Assembly: GCF_021555155.1 (NCBI RefSeq)
Contig: NZ_JAKGBU010000056.1
Span: 1 to 35,928, forward strand
Reading direction: 5' to 3'
Origin: Rhizobium alarense
GTDB taxonomy: Bacteria > Pseudomonadota > Alphaproteobacteria > Rhizobiales > Rhizobiaceae
Length of the DNA stretch: 35,928 bases
Every line of letters starts with the position of its first letter. The stretch's first letter is position 1. A program made the translations under genes and the position numbers. Positions 25,215-33,320 of this stretch are shown here, one piece after another. The notes beneath the pieces are model-generated. The model searched no databases, was not told where the DNA came from, and saw only the letters and a list, made by a program, of their open reading frames with translations.

Positions 25215-25223
25215 GACGGTTCC

Positions 25224-26027
25224 TCAGCGGATCATCGCATCGGCGATTTCGAGGAGCGCTGCCCTGACGTCCGGCTCGTCGGTCAGCGGCTCGATCATCG
25301 CCGCCCGCACCGCCTCGCGCATGGCCATGCCGCTATCGACAAGGCAGGCGCAGTAGACAAGGAGGCGGGTGGAAACGCCCTCTTCCAGATCGTGCCCCTT
25401 GAGTGCCCGCAGCCGGTGCGCCAGTTCGACGAGGGGCGCGACACGCGCTTCGTCGAGCCCGCTTTCCGCAGCGACAACGGCAATTTCCTTCGGCTTCGGC
25501 AGGAAATCGAACTCGATGGCGACGAAGCGCTGGCGGGTGGACGGCTTCAGCGCCTTGAGGAGGTTCTGGTAGCCGGGATTGTAGGACACGACGAGCATGA
25601 AGCTGGCCGGTGCTTCCAGTACCTCGCCCGTCCGCTCCAGCGGAAGGAAACGACGGTCGTCGGTCAGCGGATGCAGCACGACAGCAACGTCCTTGCGGGC
25701 TTCGACGATCTCGTCGAGATAGCAGATACCGCCTTCGCGTACTGCCCGGGTCAGCGGGCCATCTGTCCAGACTGTATCGCCGCCCTTCAGCAGAAAGCGG
25801 CCCGTCAGGTCGGCAGCGGCAAGGTCATCGTGGCATGAAACGGTCGATAGCGGCAGGCCCACCCTTGCAGCCATGTGGTTGACGAAGCGGGTCTTGCCGC
25901 AACCGGTTGGCCCTTTGAGGAGCAAGGGAAGCTGGCGCACCCAGGCCTTTTCGAAAAGGTCGCATTCGTTGCCGGAGGGGCTGTAGGCGGGAATTTCCGC
26001 ACACGCGGCCTCAAACATGACGCTCAT
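25224..26027 (-). CDS. norQ: NorQ, MoxR/CbbQ-type AAA+ ATPase for nitric oxide reductase activation
   Basis: A 267-residue AAA+ ATPase of the CbbQ/NorQ/GpvN group. Walker A is GPTGCGKT (preceded by LPLLLK), Walker B is ICYLDEI, and sensor-1 is VVSYNPGYQ; a C-terminal CbbQ_C domain follows. It works with NorD to activate NorCB. The ATG at 26027 (MSVMFEAA) is chosen because GGAG lies a proper distance upstream; ATG at 26033 and TTG at 26039 are alternatives. It lies 62 bases after norB in the same operon. Confidence 0.95.
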   Translation of the reverse strand: MSVMFEAACAEIPAYSPSGNECDLFEKAWVRQLPLLLKGPTGCGKTRFVNHMAARVGLPLSTVSCHDDLAAADLTGRFLLKGGDTVWTDGPLTRAVREGGICYLDEIVEARKDVAVVLHPLTDDRRFLPLERTGEVLEAPASFMLVVSYNPGYQNLLKALKPSTRQRFVAIEFDFLPKPKEIAVVAAESGLDEARVAPLVELAHRLRALKGHDLEEGVSTRLLVYCACLVDSGMAMREAVRAAMIEPLTDEPDVRAALLEIADAMIR

Positions 26028-26089
26028 TTCCATCTCCAAATCTTATTGAGAAAGTACCGGCCCCGCGGGATGACGAGGCCGGCAGGCAC

Positions 26090-27436
26090 TCACTCGGCCG
26101 GTTGAAGCAGTCGAGTGAGGCTGTCGCTGCGCAGGCGGCCCGGCACGAGCACGGCCCAGACAAACATCAATGCCGAGACGAGAACGGCGGCACCCGAGCC
26201 GAGGCGGACCCAGTAGAACAGCGCCAGCTGATCCTGCACGGCCATAAAGCTTTCACCCAGCACACGTTGCAGATGCACCTGCACGACACCGGCGAAGGTG
26301 AGCGCGAAGGTCATCACCGACATCGCTGTGCACATGATCCAGAAGCTCGCGATCGAGAGCCACTGGTTGTAGGGTGCCCGGCCGCGGATTTCCGGAATGG
26401 CGTAGGCCATCATGGCGAGGTTCAGCATCACATAGGCGCCGAAAAAGGCGAGGTGCCCGTGGGCGGCCGTGACCTGCGTGCCGTGGGTGTAGTAGTTCAC
26501 CGACGACAAGGTGTGCAGGAAACCCCAGACGCCGGCGCCGAAGAACGCCATGACCGAGCAGCCGATCGACCACAATAGCGCTGCCTTGTTCGGATGGTTG
26601 CGGCCGGCCTTCCAGGTCATCACGAAGGTGAAGATCACCATGGTGAAGAAGGGAGCCACTTCCAGCGTCGAGAACAGCGAACCGATCCACTGCCAGTAGC
26701 CCGGCGCGCCGATCCAGTAGTAGTGGTGACCCGTCCCGAGGATGCCCGAGAAGAGCGCCAGGCCGACGATGACGTAGAGCCACTTTTCGACGACCTCACG
26801 ATCGATGCCGTTGAGCTTGATCATCAGGAAGGCGAGCACGGAGGCCATGATCAGTTCCCAGACACCCTCGACCCACAGATGGATGACGTACCACCAGTAC
26901 ATCTTGTCGAGCGCCAGGTTGACCGGATTGTAGAAGGCGAAGAGGAAGAAGATCGCCAGGCCCCACAGGCCGAACAGCAGGATATTGATGACCGTGGTCT
27001 TGCGGCCCTTCAGCGCTGTCATGGTGACATTGAACAGGAACATCAGCACGACAACGACGATGCCGACCTTGGCGATGAACGTCTGCTCGAGGAATTCGCG
27101 TCCTTCATGGATGCGGAACATGTAGCCGACGACCGTAAGGCCTGCCGCCACGAAGAACGTCCAGAACTGGAGAACGGCGAGCTTCGGGCTGAAGAGCTCC
27201 GTCTCGGTCTCCTCCGGGATCATGTAGTAGGTGGCGCCCATGAAGCCCATGAGCAGCCAGACGACAAGCGCATTGGTATGGATCATGCGCACGATGTTGA
27301 AGGGCAGGAGTTCGGAAAGTGTGTTCGGCAGCACGTAGATCGTGCCGGCCAGAACGCCGAAGAGAACCTGGGCGAGGAAGAGGCCGAGCGCGCCATAAAA
27401 ATACAGCATCGCGACCTTTTGCGATTGATATTTCAT
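26090..27436 (-). CDS. norB: NorB, catalytic subunit of cytochrome c-dependent nitric oxide reductase
   Basis: A 448-residue, twelve-helix heme-copper-family protein that reduces two NO to N2O. Visible features are the low-spin heme histidine in IHTNALVVWLL, FeB/active-site residues in HLWVEGVWELI (His and glutamates), GTGHHYYWIG with the paired histidines, and HGHLAFFGAYVMLNLAM for the heme b3/b ligands. There is no N-terminal quinol-oxidase extension, so it is the short cNor type working with NorC. ATG at 27436 has CAGGAGAAAAGAC upstream; the open frame further upstream lies in norC and is not used. It lies 23 bases after norC. Confidence 0.98.
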   Translation of the reverse strand: MKYQSQKVAMLYFYGALGLFLAQVLFGVLAGTIYVLPNTLSELLPFNIVRMIHTNALVVWLLMGFMGATYYMIPEETETELFSPKLAVLQFWTFFVAAGLTVVGYMFRIHEGREFLEQTFIAKVGIVVVVLMFLFNVTMTALKGRKTTVINILLFGLWGLAIFFLFAFYNPVNLALDKMYWWYVIHLWVEGVWELIMASVLAFLMIKLNGIDREVVEKWLYVIVGLALFSGILGTGHHYYWIGAPGYWQWIGSLFSTLEVAPFFTMVIFTFVMTWKAGRNHPNKAALLWSIGCSVMAFFGAGVWGFLHTLSSVNYYTHGTQVTAAHGHLAFFGAYVMLNLAMMAYAIPEIRGRAPYNQWLSIASFWIMCTAMSVMTFALTFAGVVQVHLQRVLGESFMAVQDQLALFYWVRLGSGAAVLVSALMFVWAVLVPGRLRSDSLTRLLQPAE

Positions 27437-27459
27437 GTCTTTTCTCCTGATCGCGGTTT

Positions 27460-27912
27460 TCATCCCGCCTCGTTCGGCGGCCAGTTCTGGGTCTTGATCT
27501 TGCTCGTCCATTCGAGGAAGTCGGCGAGATCGTTGAGTTCCTGTTCGGTGAGGTTGAACTGCGGCATCTGCCGCCGGCCTTCTGCTCCGGTCGGCTGCGC
27601 TGCCATCCAGGCCTTGATCGTCTCGCGCGCGCCCTCCGGATCGTCGACCCCGCCGTAGCGCTTCCACACATTGCCGAGTTCAGGTGCGAAATAAGCGCCT
27701 TCGCCGAGCAGCGTGTGGCAGTTGATACAGGCGTTCTTCTCCCAGACATGCTTGCCGCGCGCGACGCCGTCGGTAAGCGTCGATTCGTCGGTGGACGTCG
27801 TCCGGATGAAGTAGTGACTGTGCGCCGTGAGGCCTACGAAGATCGAGAAGAAGAAGATGGACCCGCCATAGAAGACGTTGCGGGCCCCGGTCTTGGTAAG
27901 GCGCTCTGCCAT
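27460..27912 (-). CDS. norC: NorC, membrane-anchored cytochrome c subunit of nitric oxide reductase
   Basis: A 150-residue subunit with one N-terminal transmembrane helix (about 14-30), a periplasmic heme c site CINCH at 62-66 preceded by GKHVWEKNA, the family motif LGEGAYFAPELGNVW, and the distal methionine in RRQMPQFNL. It takes electrons from periplasmic cytochrome c or pseudoazurin and feeds NorB. ATG at 27912 follows AAGGACCAGGGG. A strong NnrR-type box lies 122 bases upstream in the gap after norF, so norCBQD can be transcribed independently of norEF. Confidence 0.97.
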   Translation of the reverse strand: MAERLTKTGARNVFYGGSIFFFSIFVGLTAHSHYFIRTTSTDESTLTDGVARGKHVWEKNACINCHTLLGEGAYFAPELGNVWKRYGGVDDPEGARETIKAWMAAQPTGAEGRRQMPQFNLTEQELNDLADFLEWTSKIKTQNWPPNEAG

Positions 27913-28033
27913 CCCCTGGTCCTTTCCTTGCCGAACCCCGAGAGCCCGGCGCCAAATCCCGCCGACTGGTTGCAGCGATTCCCTCGCCGGCAATGCGGGA
28001 CGTCTCGTTCTAGCGAGCGGAGAAAAGCCTTCT

Positions 28034-28047
28034 TTGCGCATTGGCAA
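28034..28047. promoter_or_regulatory. NnrR-type box upstream of norCBQD
   Basis: TTGCGCATTGGCAA in the context CTTTGC...GCAAAG, near-symmetrical TTGC/GCAA arms, in the 151-base gap between norF and norC. The centre is about 128 bases upstream of the norC ATG, implying a leader of about 86 bases if it is a class II site. Confidence 0.7.
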
Positions 28048-28063
28048 AGAGCGGGGTGGTTCG

Positions 28064-28339
28064 TCAGCCGATCAGGGCTGCAGTGAGCGTTCGCGCCAGC
28101 GCCAGCGCAAGCAGCACCGCCGGCCATGCGAGCAGCGCGGGCCGCATAATGCCGCGGCCCGTGCGCAGGTCCATGAAATCGAGGATGACGAGGCGGCCCT
28201 TTGCGTAGGCCATGACGAGCACGGCGGTGATCGGCACGAGAAGGCCTCCGCTGTGACCTCCAACGATAGCCCCACCGACGGCGAGCGTCAGCAGCATGGC
28301 GAGGGTGGCGACGAACTGTTCACGGGCCTGTCGGGTCAT
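28064..28339 (-). CDS. norF: NorF, small membrane protein of nitric oxide reductase cluster
   Basis: A 91-residue membrane protein of the COX4_pro family with three hydrophobic segments and the signature AKGRLVILDFMDLRTGRG. NorF supports activity or assembly of NO reductase with NorE. ATG at 28339 is chosen because TGAGGCATTC is upstream; a TTG eight codons earlier falls inside norE. It starts seven bases after the norE stop. It belongs to the same family as the small gene at the end of the cytochrome oxidase cluster. Confidence 0.87.
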   Translation of the reverse strand: MTRQAREQFVATLAMLLTLAVGGAIVGGHSGGLLVPITAVLVMAYAKGRLVILDFMDLRTGRGIMRPALLAWPAVLLALALARTLTAALIG

Positions 28340-28346
28340 GAATGCC

Positions 28347-28901
28347 TCAGGTGAGATAGACAATCGGGAACATCACGAGCCAGATGAGGTCAATCGCGTG
28401 CCAGAGCGTGGCGATCATCAAGACGTTGCCGCGCGACGGCCTCCAGGCGACAAGCAGGAGAATGCCGGCGCCGAAGGCGACGTGCAGCAAGTGGAAGCCG
28501 GTGATGAGGAAATAGAGCTCGGCGAGCCGGCCCGCACCACCGATGCCGGTGCGGATTTCGATCACGTATTCAACCGTCTTCACCGCAACGAAGGCGAGGC
28601 CGCAAAGCGCTGCAATCACGAGCGGACGGCGGACGGAACCGTCACCGCGGCGCACCGCCAGTGCCGCCTGCCAGCCGCTGAAGACGAGGAGCAGCGTATT
28701 GACGGCGGCAAGCCCCGGATGGAGATGTGAGCGGAGCAGTGCTGCGCCGTCGACGTCGACCACCGTCATCACCAGGAATGCAACGAGCAGCGCACCGAAA
28801 GCGACAAGCTCGCTCCAGACGAGAATCCAGAGCAGAACCGAGTCCGCCCCAGCGCTCTCCCCTTTGCCAACGGCTATGTCCATTTCGCCCATCGTCGCCA
28901 T
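28347..28901 (-). CDS. norE: NorE, cytochrome oxidase subunit III-like protein of NO reductase cluster
   Basis: A 184-residue COX3-family protein with about five helices: VLLWILVWSELVAFGALLV, HLHPGLAAVNTLLLVFSGW, LYFLITGFHLLHVAFGAGI and TLWHAIDLIWLVMFPIVYL. NorE accompanies NO reductase and affects its full activity; it is not part of the purified NorCB core. ATG at 28901 is the longest start. A later ATG (28883, MDIAV) is possible and would leave more room between the upstream box (centre only 41 bases from 28901) and the gene. First gene of norEF, divergent from the 51-residue gene. Confidence 0.88.
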   Translation of the reverse strand: MATMGEMDIAVGKGESAGADSVLLWILVWSELVAFGALLVAFLVMTVVDVDGAALLRSHLHPGLAAVNTLLLVFSGWQAALAVRRGDGSVRRPLVIAALCGLAFVAVKTVEYVIEIRTGIGGAGRLAELYFLITGFHLLHVAFGAGILLLVAWRPSRGNVLMIATLWHAIDLIWLVMFPIVYLT

Positions 28902-28935
28902 GGTTTTCCATTACTGCGAGAAACAGCGAGCTTCT

Positions 28936-28949
28936 TTGTGCCGGCGCAA
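28936..28949. promoter_or_regulatory. NnrR-type box between norE and the hemerythrin/nnrU operon
   Basis: TTGTGCCGGCGCAA in the context CTTTG...CAAAG. The centre is 59 bases upstream of the plus-strand gene at 29002 and 41 bases upstream of the norE ATG at 28901. The spacing fits a class II promoter for the plus operon best; norE would be nearly leaderless or start later. Confidence 0.68.
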
Positions 28950-29001
28950 AGAGCAGCGAGGCCGTGCGCGGCATCATGCGTCCAAGAGAAAGGAAATCCC
29001 G

Positions 29002-29157
29002 ATGACGGATGCGCAGTTCGGCCTCATTCTCGCGGCGCCGATCATCGTCGGCTTTGCGCTGTTGCTTTTTCGCATGGGCGTCCTGCAGGGGGCGGGATTG
29101 CTCTCCGCCGCCGGTGCTTCGGTGGTCATTGCTGCCGTGTTATTCTTCGGTCAATAG
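29002..29157 (+). CDS. 51-residue single- or double-helix membrane peptide
   Basis: A very small hydrophobic protein (start MTDAQFGLILAAPIIVGFAL) with two hydrophobic stretches, about residues 7-23 and 29-49, separated by RMGVLQGAG. ATG at 29002 has AAAGGAAAT a proper distance upstream. Its stop is directly followed by the GGAGG ribosome site of the hemerythrin-like gene, so it is clearly part of that operon. It follows an NnrR-type box. I do not recognise a family; by position it may be an accessory peptide of NorCB or of NnrU. It lies inside a longer open frame that starts within norE on the other strand and is not a real extension. Confidence 0.7.
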   Translation: MTDAQFGLILAAPIIVGFALLLFRMGVLQGAGLLSAAGASVVIAAVLFFGQ

Positions 29158-29165
29158 GAGGTATC

Positions 29166-29627
29166 ATGAGCCCGACGGTCCTGGCGGCCGCCGATATCAG
29201 TCGGCTGGAAACACTTCACCAAGACCTGCTCAATACGTGCCTGCGCCTCGAAGAGGCAGCGTGCGAACCCGGCATTCAGGGCGAACTACGAGAGCTCGCC
29301 GGAGCAATTCCACCTCTTCTGGAAGCCGTTCACGACCTGGAAGAGCGGTTGCTTTTTCCTGATTTCGATCGCCATGCCGGCTCCTGTTTTGCTGCCATGG
29401 CGATCGAGCGCCTGAAGGCGGATCACCGATACGATCGGTTGGCGGCAAACGAACTCCAGGTCGTCCTGGAGGCTCAAGCCGATGGAAAACGCACGCTCGA
29501 ACCGGAAACGATCGGCCGTATGCTCCAGGGTTTCCAGGAAGCACTTCGTCGCCACATCCAAACCGAAAGCCTCCTCCTTGAAGCCTTGCTGGCCGCCAAA
29601 TCGGAATCCCGTGAGATCTTCACATGA
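29166..29627 (+). CDS. Hemerythrin-like HHE-domain protein
   Basis: A 153-residue all-helical protein of the hemerythrin/HHE cation-binding type. Helices carry candidate iron ligands: His in LETLHQDLLNTCLRLEE, HDLEERLLFPDFDRH, LKADHRYDRL and RRHIQTESLLLEAL. HHE proteins near denitrification genes are linked to NO or iron-sulfur damage repair (compare the Ric/YtfE group), but this one lacks the N-terminal ScdA domain. Function in NO binding or iron donation is inferred. ATG at 29166 has AGGAGGTATC upstream. Its end overlaps nnrU by four bases (ATGA), showing coupling. Confidence 0.82.
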   Translation: MSPTVLAAADISRLETLHQDLLNTCLRLEEAACEPGIQGELRELAGAIPPLLEAVHDLEERLLFPDFDRHAGSCFAAMAIERLKADHRYDRLAANELQVVLEAQADGKRTLEPETIGRMLQGFQEALRRHIQTESLLLEALLAAKSESREIFT

Positions 29628-30301
29628 CCGGACTTGCTACAGCACTTCTCGTTTTCATTGCATTACACTCTGTCCCTGCCTTGCCTGACGTGCGTGCCCG
29701 TACCGTCGCCATGCTTGGACGACGAGCCTATCTTTCGCTGTACTCGCTTCTATCGGTCCTGGCGCTTGTGTGGATCTTCCATGAAGCCGTGAACGCCGAC
29801 CATGTGGAGCTGTGGGCACCTGGGCAATGGCATGCTCACGTCACATTCGTCATGGTACCGACAGGCGTTTTTCTCGTGATTGCAGGGCTTTTTAGCACAA
29901 ACCCCCTTTCGATCACTCTACGGCATTCCGGACCGCCTGGCGCAATCACACACGTCACCCGCCATCCCGTGCTCGTCGGATTTCTTCTTTGGGCGACGGG
30001 ACACGTCTTTGCGAAAGGCGACGTCCGGTCACTCCTCCTCTTCGGCGGTCTCGGCCTTTTCTCCCTTGCAGGCATTTTCGTGCTAGACCGGCGAGTGCGA
30101 AAGCAGCTCGGAACGGAGTGGAACACACTTGCGGCGGCGACATCCGTCATCCCGTTCGCTGCGGTTCTGTCCGCCCGCAGCAAGTTGACCGTCGACCAGG
30201 CTCTCCTGTTTGGGCTCCTGGCGTCGACAGCCGTGACGGTCTGGCTCCTCGCCGGCGAGCATCGGCACCTCTTCAGTGCCGATCCACTCCTGCGTCTGTG
30301 A
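29624..30301 (+). CDS. nnrU: NnrU family membrane protein
   Basis: A 225-residue polytopic protein of the NnrU family, with about six hydrophobic segments. Recognisable parts are FIALHSVPALPDVRARTV, RAYLSLYSLLSVLALVWIF, ITHVTRHPVLVGFLLWATGH and FVLDRRVRKQLGTEW. HVTRHP recalls the isoprenylcysteine carboxyl methyltransferase/NnrU superfamily, where this motif binds the cofactor. NnrU is regularly linked to denitrification genes and was reported as needed for NO reductase expression or activity in some bacteria; its chemistry is unknown. It overlaps the hemerythrin-like gene by four bases. Confidence 0.92.
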   Translation: MTGLATALLVFIALHSVPALPDVRARTVAMLGRRAYLSLYSLLSVLALVWIFHEAVNADHVELWAPGQWHAHVTFVMVPTGVFLVIAGLFSTNPLSITLRHSGPPGAITHVTRHPVLVGFLLWATGHVFAKGDVRSLLLFGGLGLFSLAGIFVLDRRVRKQLGTEWNTLAAATSVIPFAAVLSARSKLTVDQALLFGLLASTAVTVWLLAGEHRHLFSADPLLRL

Positions 30302-30341
30302 CGATGACACATCCATTGTTCGCTCTTCGGCCGAGGTTGGT

Positions 30342-30728
30342 ATGCAACGTGTTGCTCTCATAGCCGGTGGCTTTGTTGCGGTCGGCCTCGGATTGCTGGG
30401 AGTTCTGTTGCCATTGCTGCCGACAACTCCGTTCCTCCTCCTTGCCGCCGGCCTTTTTGCGCGATCATCGCCGCATCTGGAGGCATGGCTGCTCGATCAT
30501 CCCCGCCTCGGCGGGCCGCTTGGCGCATGGCGGGCGAACAGGGCCATTTCTCGTTCCAGCAAGCGCGCCGCTCTGATGCTGATTGGCGCAAGCTATGGCT
30601 TTCTTCTGTCGACCAGTCGACCCGCTCCGCTCATCGCGGCCGCGGTCGGCATCGTGCTCGCAGCCTGCTCGATTTTCATCGTGACGCGAGCCAATCCGCC
30701 TGGAAGCGGCGATGATTGCCAGCACTGA
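30342..30728 (+). CDS. DUF454 (YbaN-type) inner membrane protein
   Basis: A 128-residue protein of the DUF454 family. An N-terminal pair of helices contains GGFVAVGLGLLGVLLPLLPT and TPFLLLAAGLFARSSPHLEAWL, followed by HPRLGGPLGAWR and AISRSSKRAAL, the family signatures. Function unknown; members often sit beside heme-, iron- or respiration-related genes. ATG at 30342 has GAGGTTGGT upstream. It lies 40 bases after nnrU and probably ends that operon. It is convergent with ubiV. Confidence 0.85.
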   Translation: MQRVALIAGGFVAVGLGLLGVLLPLLPTTPFLLLAAGLFARSSPHLEAWLLDHPRLGGPLGAWRANRAISRSSKRAALMLIGASYGFLLSTSRPAPLIAAAVGIVLAACSIFIVTRANPPGSGDDCQH

Positions 30729-30842
30729 TAAGTCCGCTCGCCAGGACGCACTCGACACTCTGTTGGACAACCTGCTCTCGAGTTCGTTTGCTTTGCCGGA
30801 TACCGCAGCTTTCGTCGACCTGTTCGAAACTTTTCCAAGACA

Positions 30843-31778
30843 TCAAGTCTGTCCGGCGAGTGCATTACGTCCGCGCGCCACCCACGCCGCCCCTTCTCGT
30901 TGATGCAGGAACCCATTCGAGAAACGGACACCCGGATAAACGTTCATCAGGTCCGAAACTGCTTCTTCGCCGCACATGCTGCCGTCAAGCGCCGCCCGGT
31001 AGAGGCTCGCCACCTTCACCATGTCGCAATCCTGGGGGGAAAGCCGGATGCGGGAAAGGCCCGCCGCCACCAATGGCGCAAGATCGTCGAGCAGAACGAC
31101 ACAACTGTTCGACATGGTCTGCACGCCGTTCAGCACGAGAAAGGATTGCCGGTCAAGCGTGCGAAGCGGTAGGCCGTCCGGCTCCTCGCCGCAGATGAAT
31201 TGGCAATTGTCCTTTGTAAGGCCCTTGGAACGTGCATGGGCGCAGCGCGCGGAGATCGCGAGCGGCATGCGGCCGAAGGCGAAAAGTTCAAAGGAAAAGC
31301 CGGGCATGGCTCCAAGTATTTGCCGAATGGAGCCTGCCGGCAGTTCCGGCGGCAGACAGATGTTCTCTGCCCCACGACTGGCGAGCAGCCGCGCCGTCGC
31401 AGCATTGTAGACATTGACCAGCGGGCCGATGGAATGCGACCGCCCCTTGACGAGGGCGAGCGCGGAGAGGTCGTTCACCTCGACCGGATGCAGGCTTTCG
31501 CGGATGACGTCGCGGACCTGCCGGCTTTCCCGCTCCAGCGTCACCATGGCAAGTGTCGAGAGCGTCACCTGCTTTCCGGCCGATTCCAGCCGCTCGATCA
31601 CCTCGGCGACATGCGGCTCGGCGAAATGCTGGCGCTTGGAACAGACCGTCTCGCCGAGCGTGACGTGCTCCACTGGTGCCTCATCGGCAATGCGGAAGTA
31701 GAAATCCCGCCATTTCGGCCCATCCCAAAGAAAATAGACCGGTCCGAGACTGAGTGCGGGCTGCAATGTCGTCGTCAT
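30843..31778 (-). CDS. ubiV: UbiV, O2-independent ubiquinone hydroxylation factor (U32 family)
   Basis: A 311-residue peptidase-U32-family protein. Cysteines 46 (ETVCSKRQ), 179 (ARCAH), 192 (DNCQF) and 196 (ICGEE) match in order and spacing the four [4Fe-4S] ligands known for UbiV. With UbiU it forms a complex that hydroxylates the ubiquinone precursor without oxygen, probably with prephenate as hydroxyl donor. It lies eight bases after ubiU, and GTCC..ATG at 31778 (MTTTLQPAL) is the natural start. Its place beside denitrification genes fits a need for ubiquinone, not menaquinone, during nitrate respiration. Confidence 0.93.
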   Translation of the reverse strand: MTTTLQPALSLGPVYFLWDGPKWRDFYFRIADEAPVEHVTLGETVCSKRQHFAEPHVAEVIERLESAGKQVTLSTLAMVTLERESRQVRDVIRESLHPVEVNDLSALALVKGRSHSIGPLVNVYNAATARLLASRGAENICLPPELPAGSIRQILGAMPGFSFELFAFGRMPLAISARCAHARSKGLTKDNCQFICGEEPDGLPLRTLDRQSFLVLNGVQTMSNSCVVLLDDLAPLVAAGLSRIRLSPQDCDMVKVASLYRAALDGSMCGEEAVSDLMNVYPGVRFSNGFLHQREGAAWVARGRNALAGQT

Positions 31779-31786
31779 GTTTTGTC

Positions 31787-32764
31787 CTATCGCCAGCGCT
31801 TGTCATAGGCGCCCGTCGTCGTGCGCTGGCCCTCGCTCATCTTGCGCAGCCGGGCAACGAGCGCCGCCCGTTCGGCGGGCGCCGCATCGAGCGCCTTCTT
31901 CAACGAAGACACCACTTCAGCGACATAAGCTTTGCCGCGCTGGCGTCCCTCGATCTTCAGGGCGGCAACGCCAGCCCGCTTCAGCGCATCAATTTGCTCG
32001 ATCATATCGAGCGAAACCGGATCCTCAAAGGCATAGCCCTCGACGTCGCCGATCTCGAAGCGCCCCTTGCAGAGGGTCGGATAACCGGAAGCCTCGCCGG
32101 GGCCAAACCGGTTGATCGTATATGCGCCAAGTTCGGAGACGAGGTCTGCGCCGTCCTGCCGGTAACGCACATGGCCTGCCGGCGAGCAGACGCCGTTCAT
32201 GTTGGGCGACTTGCCGGTGGCGTAGGAAGAGAGCGAACAGCGGCCCTCGGCCATGACGCAAAGCCCGCCGAAAGCGAAGACCTCGACCTCGCAATCGATC
32301 TGCCGGGTCAACCGGGCGATGTCCTGCACCGTCAGGACGCGCGGCAGCACAACGCGTTTCGCGCCGAACGCTTCGATGAGGAAGCTGATAGCATCGGCAT
32401 TCGAGGCTGAAGCCTGCACGGAGACATGCAGCCGCTGCTCCGGGTATTTTTCCGAGACATAGGCCATGAGGCCGAAATCAGCGAGGATGAGCGCATCGGC
32501 GCCGAGCGCGACCGCGTCGTCGGCGGCGCGATACCACAGGGCCTCGTCTCCCGCCCGCATGAAAGTGTTGAGCGCGACGAAGGTCAGGACGCGCTTGGCT
32601 CGGGCAAGCGCGATCGACTGGCGGAGCTCCTCACGGCTGAAATTGAGGCCGGGGAAATTGCGAGCATTGGTCTCGTCGCGAAAGCCGCAATAGACGGCGT
32701 CGGCGCCGGCCTCTATCGCCTCGCGAAACGCGGCGGGGGTGCCGGCAGGGCAAATCAGCTCCAC
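31787..32764 (-). CDS. ubiU: UbiU, O2-independent ubiquinone hydroxylation factor (U32 family)
   Basis: A 325-residue U32-family protein, partner of UbiV. Cysteines 169 (GGLCVM), 176 (GRCSLS), 193 (GVCSPAGH) and 232 (TLCKGRF) fall at the positions I know for the [4Fe-4S] ligands of Escherichia coli UbiU, which supports the UbiU call over related tRNA/23S rRNA hydroxylases (TrhP, RlhA). The N-terminus MELICPAGTPAAFREAIEAG begins the TIM-barrel. It overlaps the end of ubiT by ten bases, so the order ubiT-ubiU-ubiV is one tight operon. Confidence 0.95.
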   Translation of the reverse strand: MELICPAGTPAAFREAIEAGADAVYCGFRDETNARNFPGLNFSREELRQSIALARAKRVLTFVALNTFMRAGDEALWYRAADDAVALGADALILADFGLMAYVSEKYPEQRLHVSVQASASNADAISFLIEAFGAKRVVLPRVLTVQDIARLTRQIDCEVEVFAFGGLCVMAEGRCSLSSYATGKSPNMNGVCSPAGHVRYRQDGADLVSELGAYTINRFGPGEASGYPTLCKGRFEIGDVEGYAFEDPVSLDMIEQIDALKRAGVAALKIEGRQRGKAYVAEVVSSLKKALDAAPAERAALVARLRKMSEGQRTTTGAYDKRWR

Positions 32765-33261
32765 GTCGCATCCCTTCCTTCGAGTGCCTTGCTGCGGAGA
32801 TACCGTGCCGTTCCGGCGACCAGCGGCGAAAGCGGCCCGACCAGCGCGCCGAGCTCGCGCGGCAGGTCTATGGCGCTGTCGTCGAGCGCGTTGCGCAAAG
32901 CCAGCATGGCCTCCATGTCGCCGGTGACGCTCAACTCGCGCGAGAAAAACAGCGCATCCGCATCGCAGCGACCCTCAAGCAGGCCGAGAAGCAGCACGAG
33001 TGGCCCTTTGATGCAGGCGTCGGCAAGGGGCGCTTGCCCGCGCGAGACGGTCAACGCCCGCGTTGCCGGAACGACCGTGAAGTGCAGCGGCAGATCCGTC
33101 GGCGAGAAGCCGTAACGAATCCGGCGATAGTCTCCCAGCCGCTCGAAGAGATCCGGATGAGCCTTCAGCACGCCGGAAAAGATGAGGCGCGCCAGCCGCT
33201 CCATAAGCCATACAGGCGCGATATCGACCGGTTTCACGAGGAGCGGCGGAAGCAATGACAT
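32755..33261 (-). CDS. ubiT: UbiT, SCP2-domain lipid-binding protein for anaerobic ubiquinone synthesis
   Basis: A 168-residue protein with an SCP2-type lipid-binding fold: LFERLGDYRRIRYGFSPTD, LPLHFTVVPATRALTVSRG, ADACIKGPLVLLLGLLEG and DALFFSRELSVTGDMEAML. UbiT binds the hydrophobic ubiquinone intermediates and is the anaerobic counterpart of UbiJ. The ATG at 33261 (MSLLPPLLV) is chosen for AAGGGTC upstream and domain position; upstream in-frame starts cross the regulatory box. First gene of ubiTUV, with a box centred 66 bases before the start. Confidence 0.92.
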   Translation of the reverse strand: MSLLPPLLVKPVDIAPVWLMERLARLIFSGVLKAHPDLFERLGDYRRIRYGFSPTDLPLHFTVVPATRALTVSRGQAPLADACIKGPLVLLLGLLEGRCDADALFFSRELSVTGDMEAMLALRNALDDSAIDLPRELGALVGPLSPLVAGTARYLRSKALEGRDATWS

Positions 33262-33320
33262 GGGACGACCCTTGCGAGAAACGAACACGCGGAACCTAAG
33301 GAGCCAAGCGCGGAACGAGT

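Noticed and set aside
30712-30903. 63-codon plus-strand frame after the DUF454 gene
   Set aside because: Starts inside the DUF454 gene in another frame, overlaps the 3' end of ubiV antisense, and has no recognisable product. It could be real but support is too weak.
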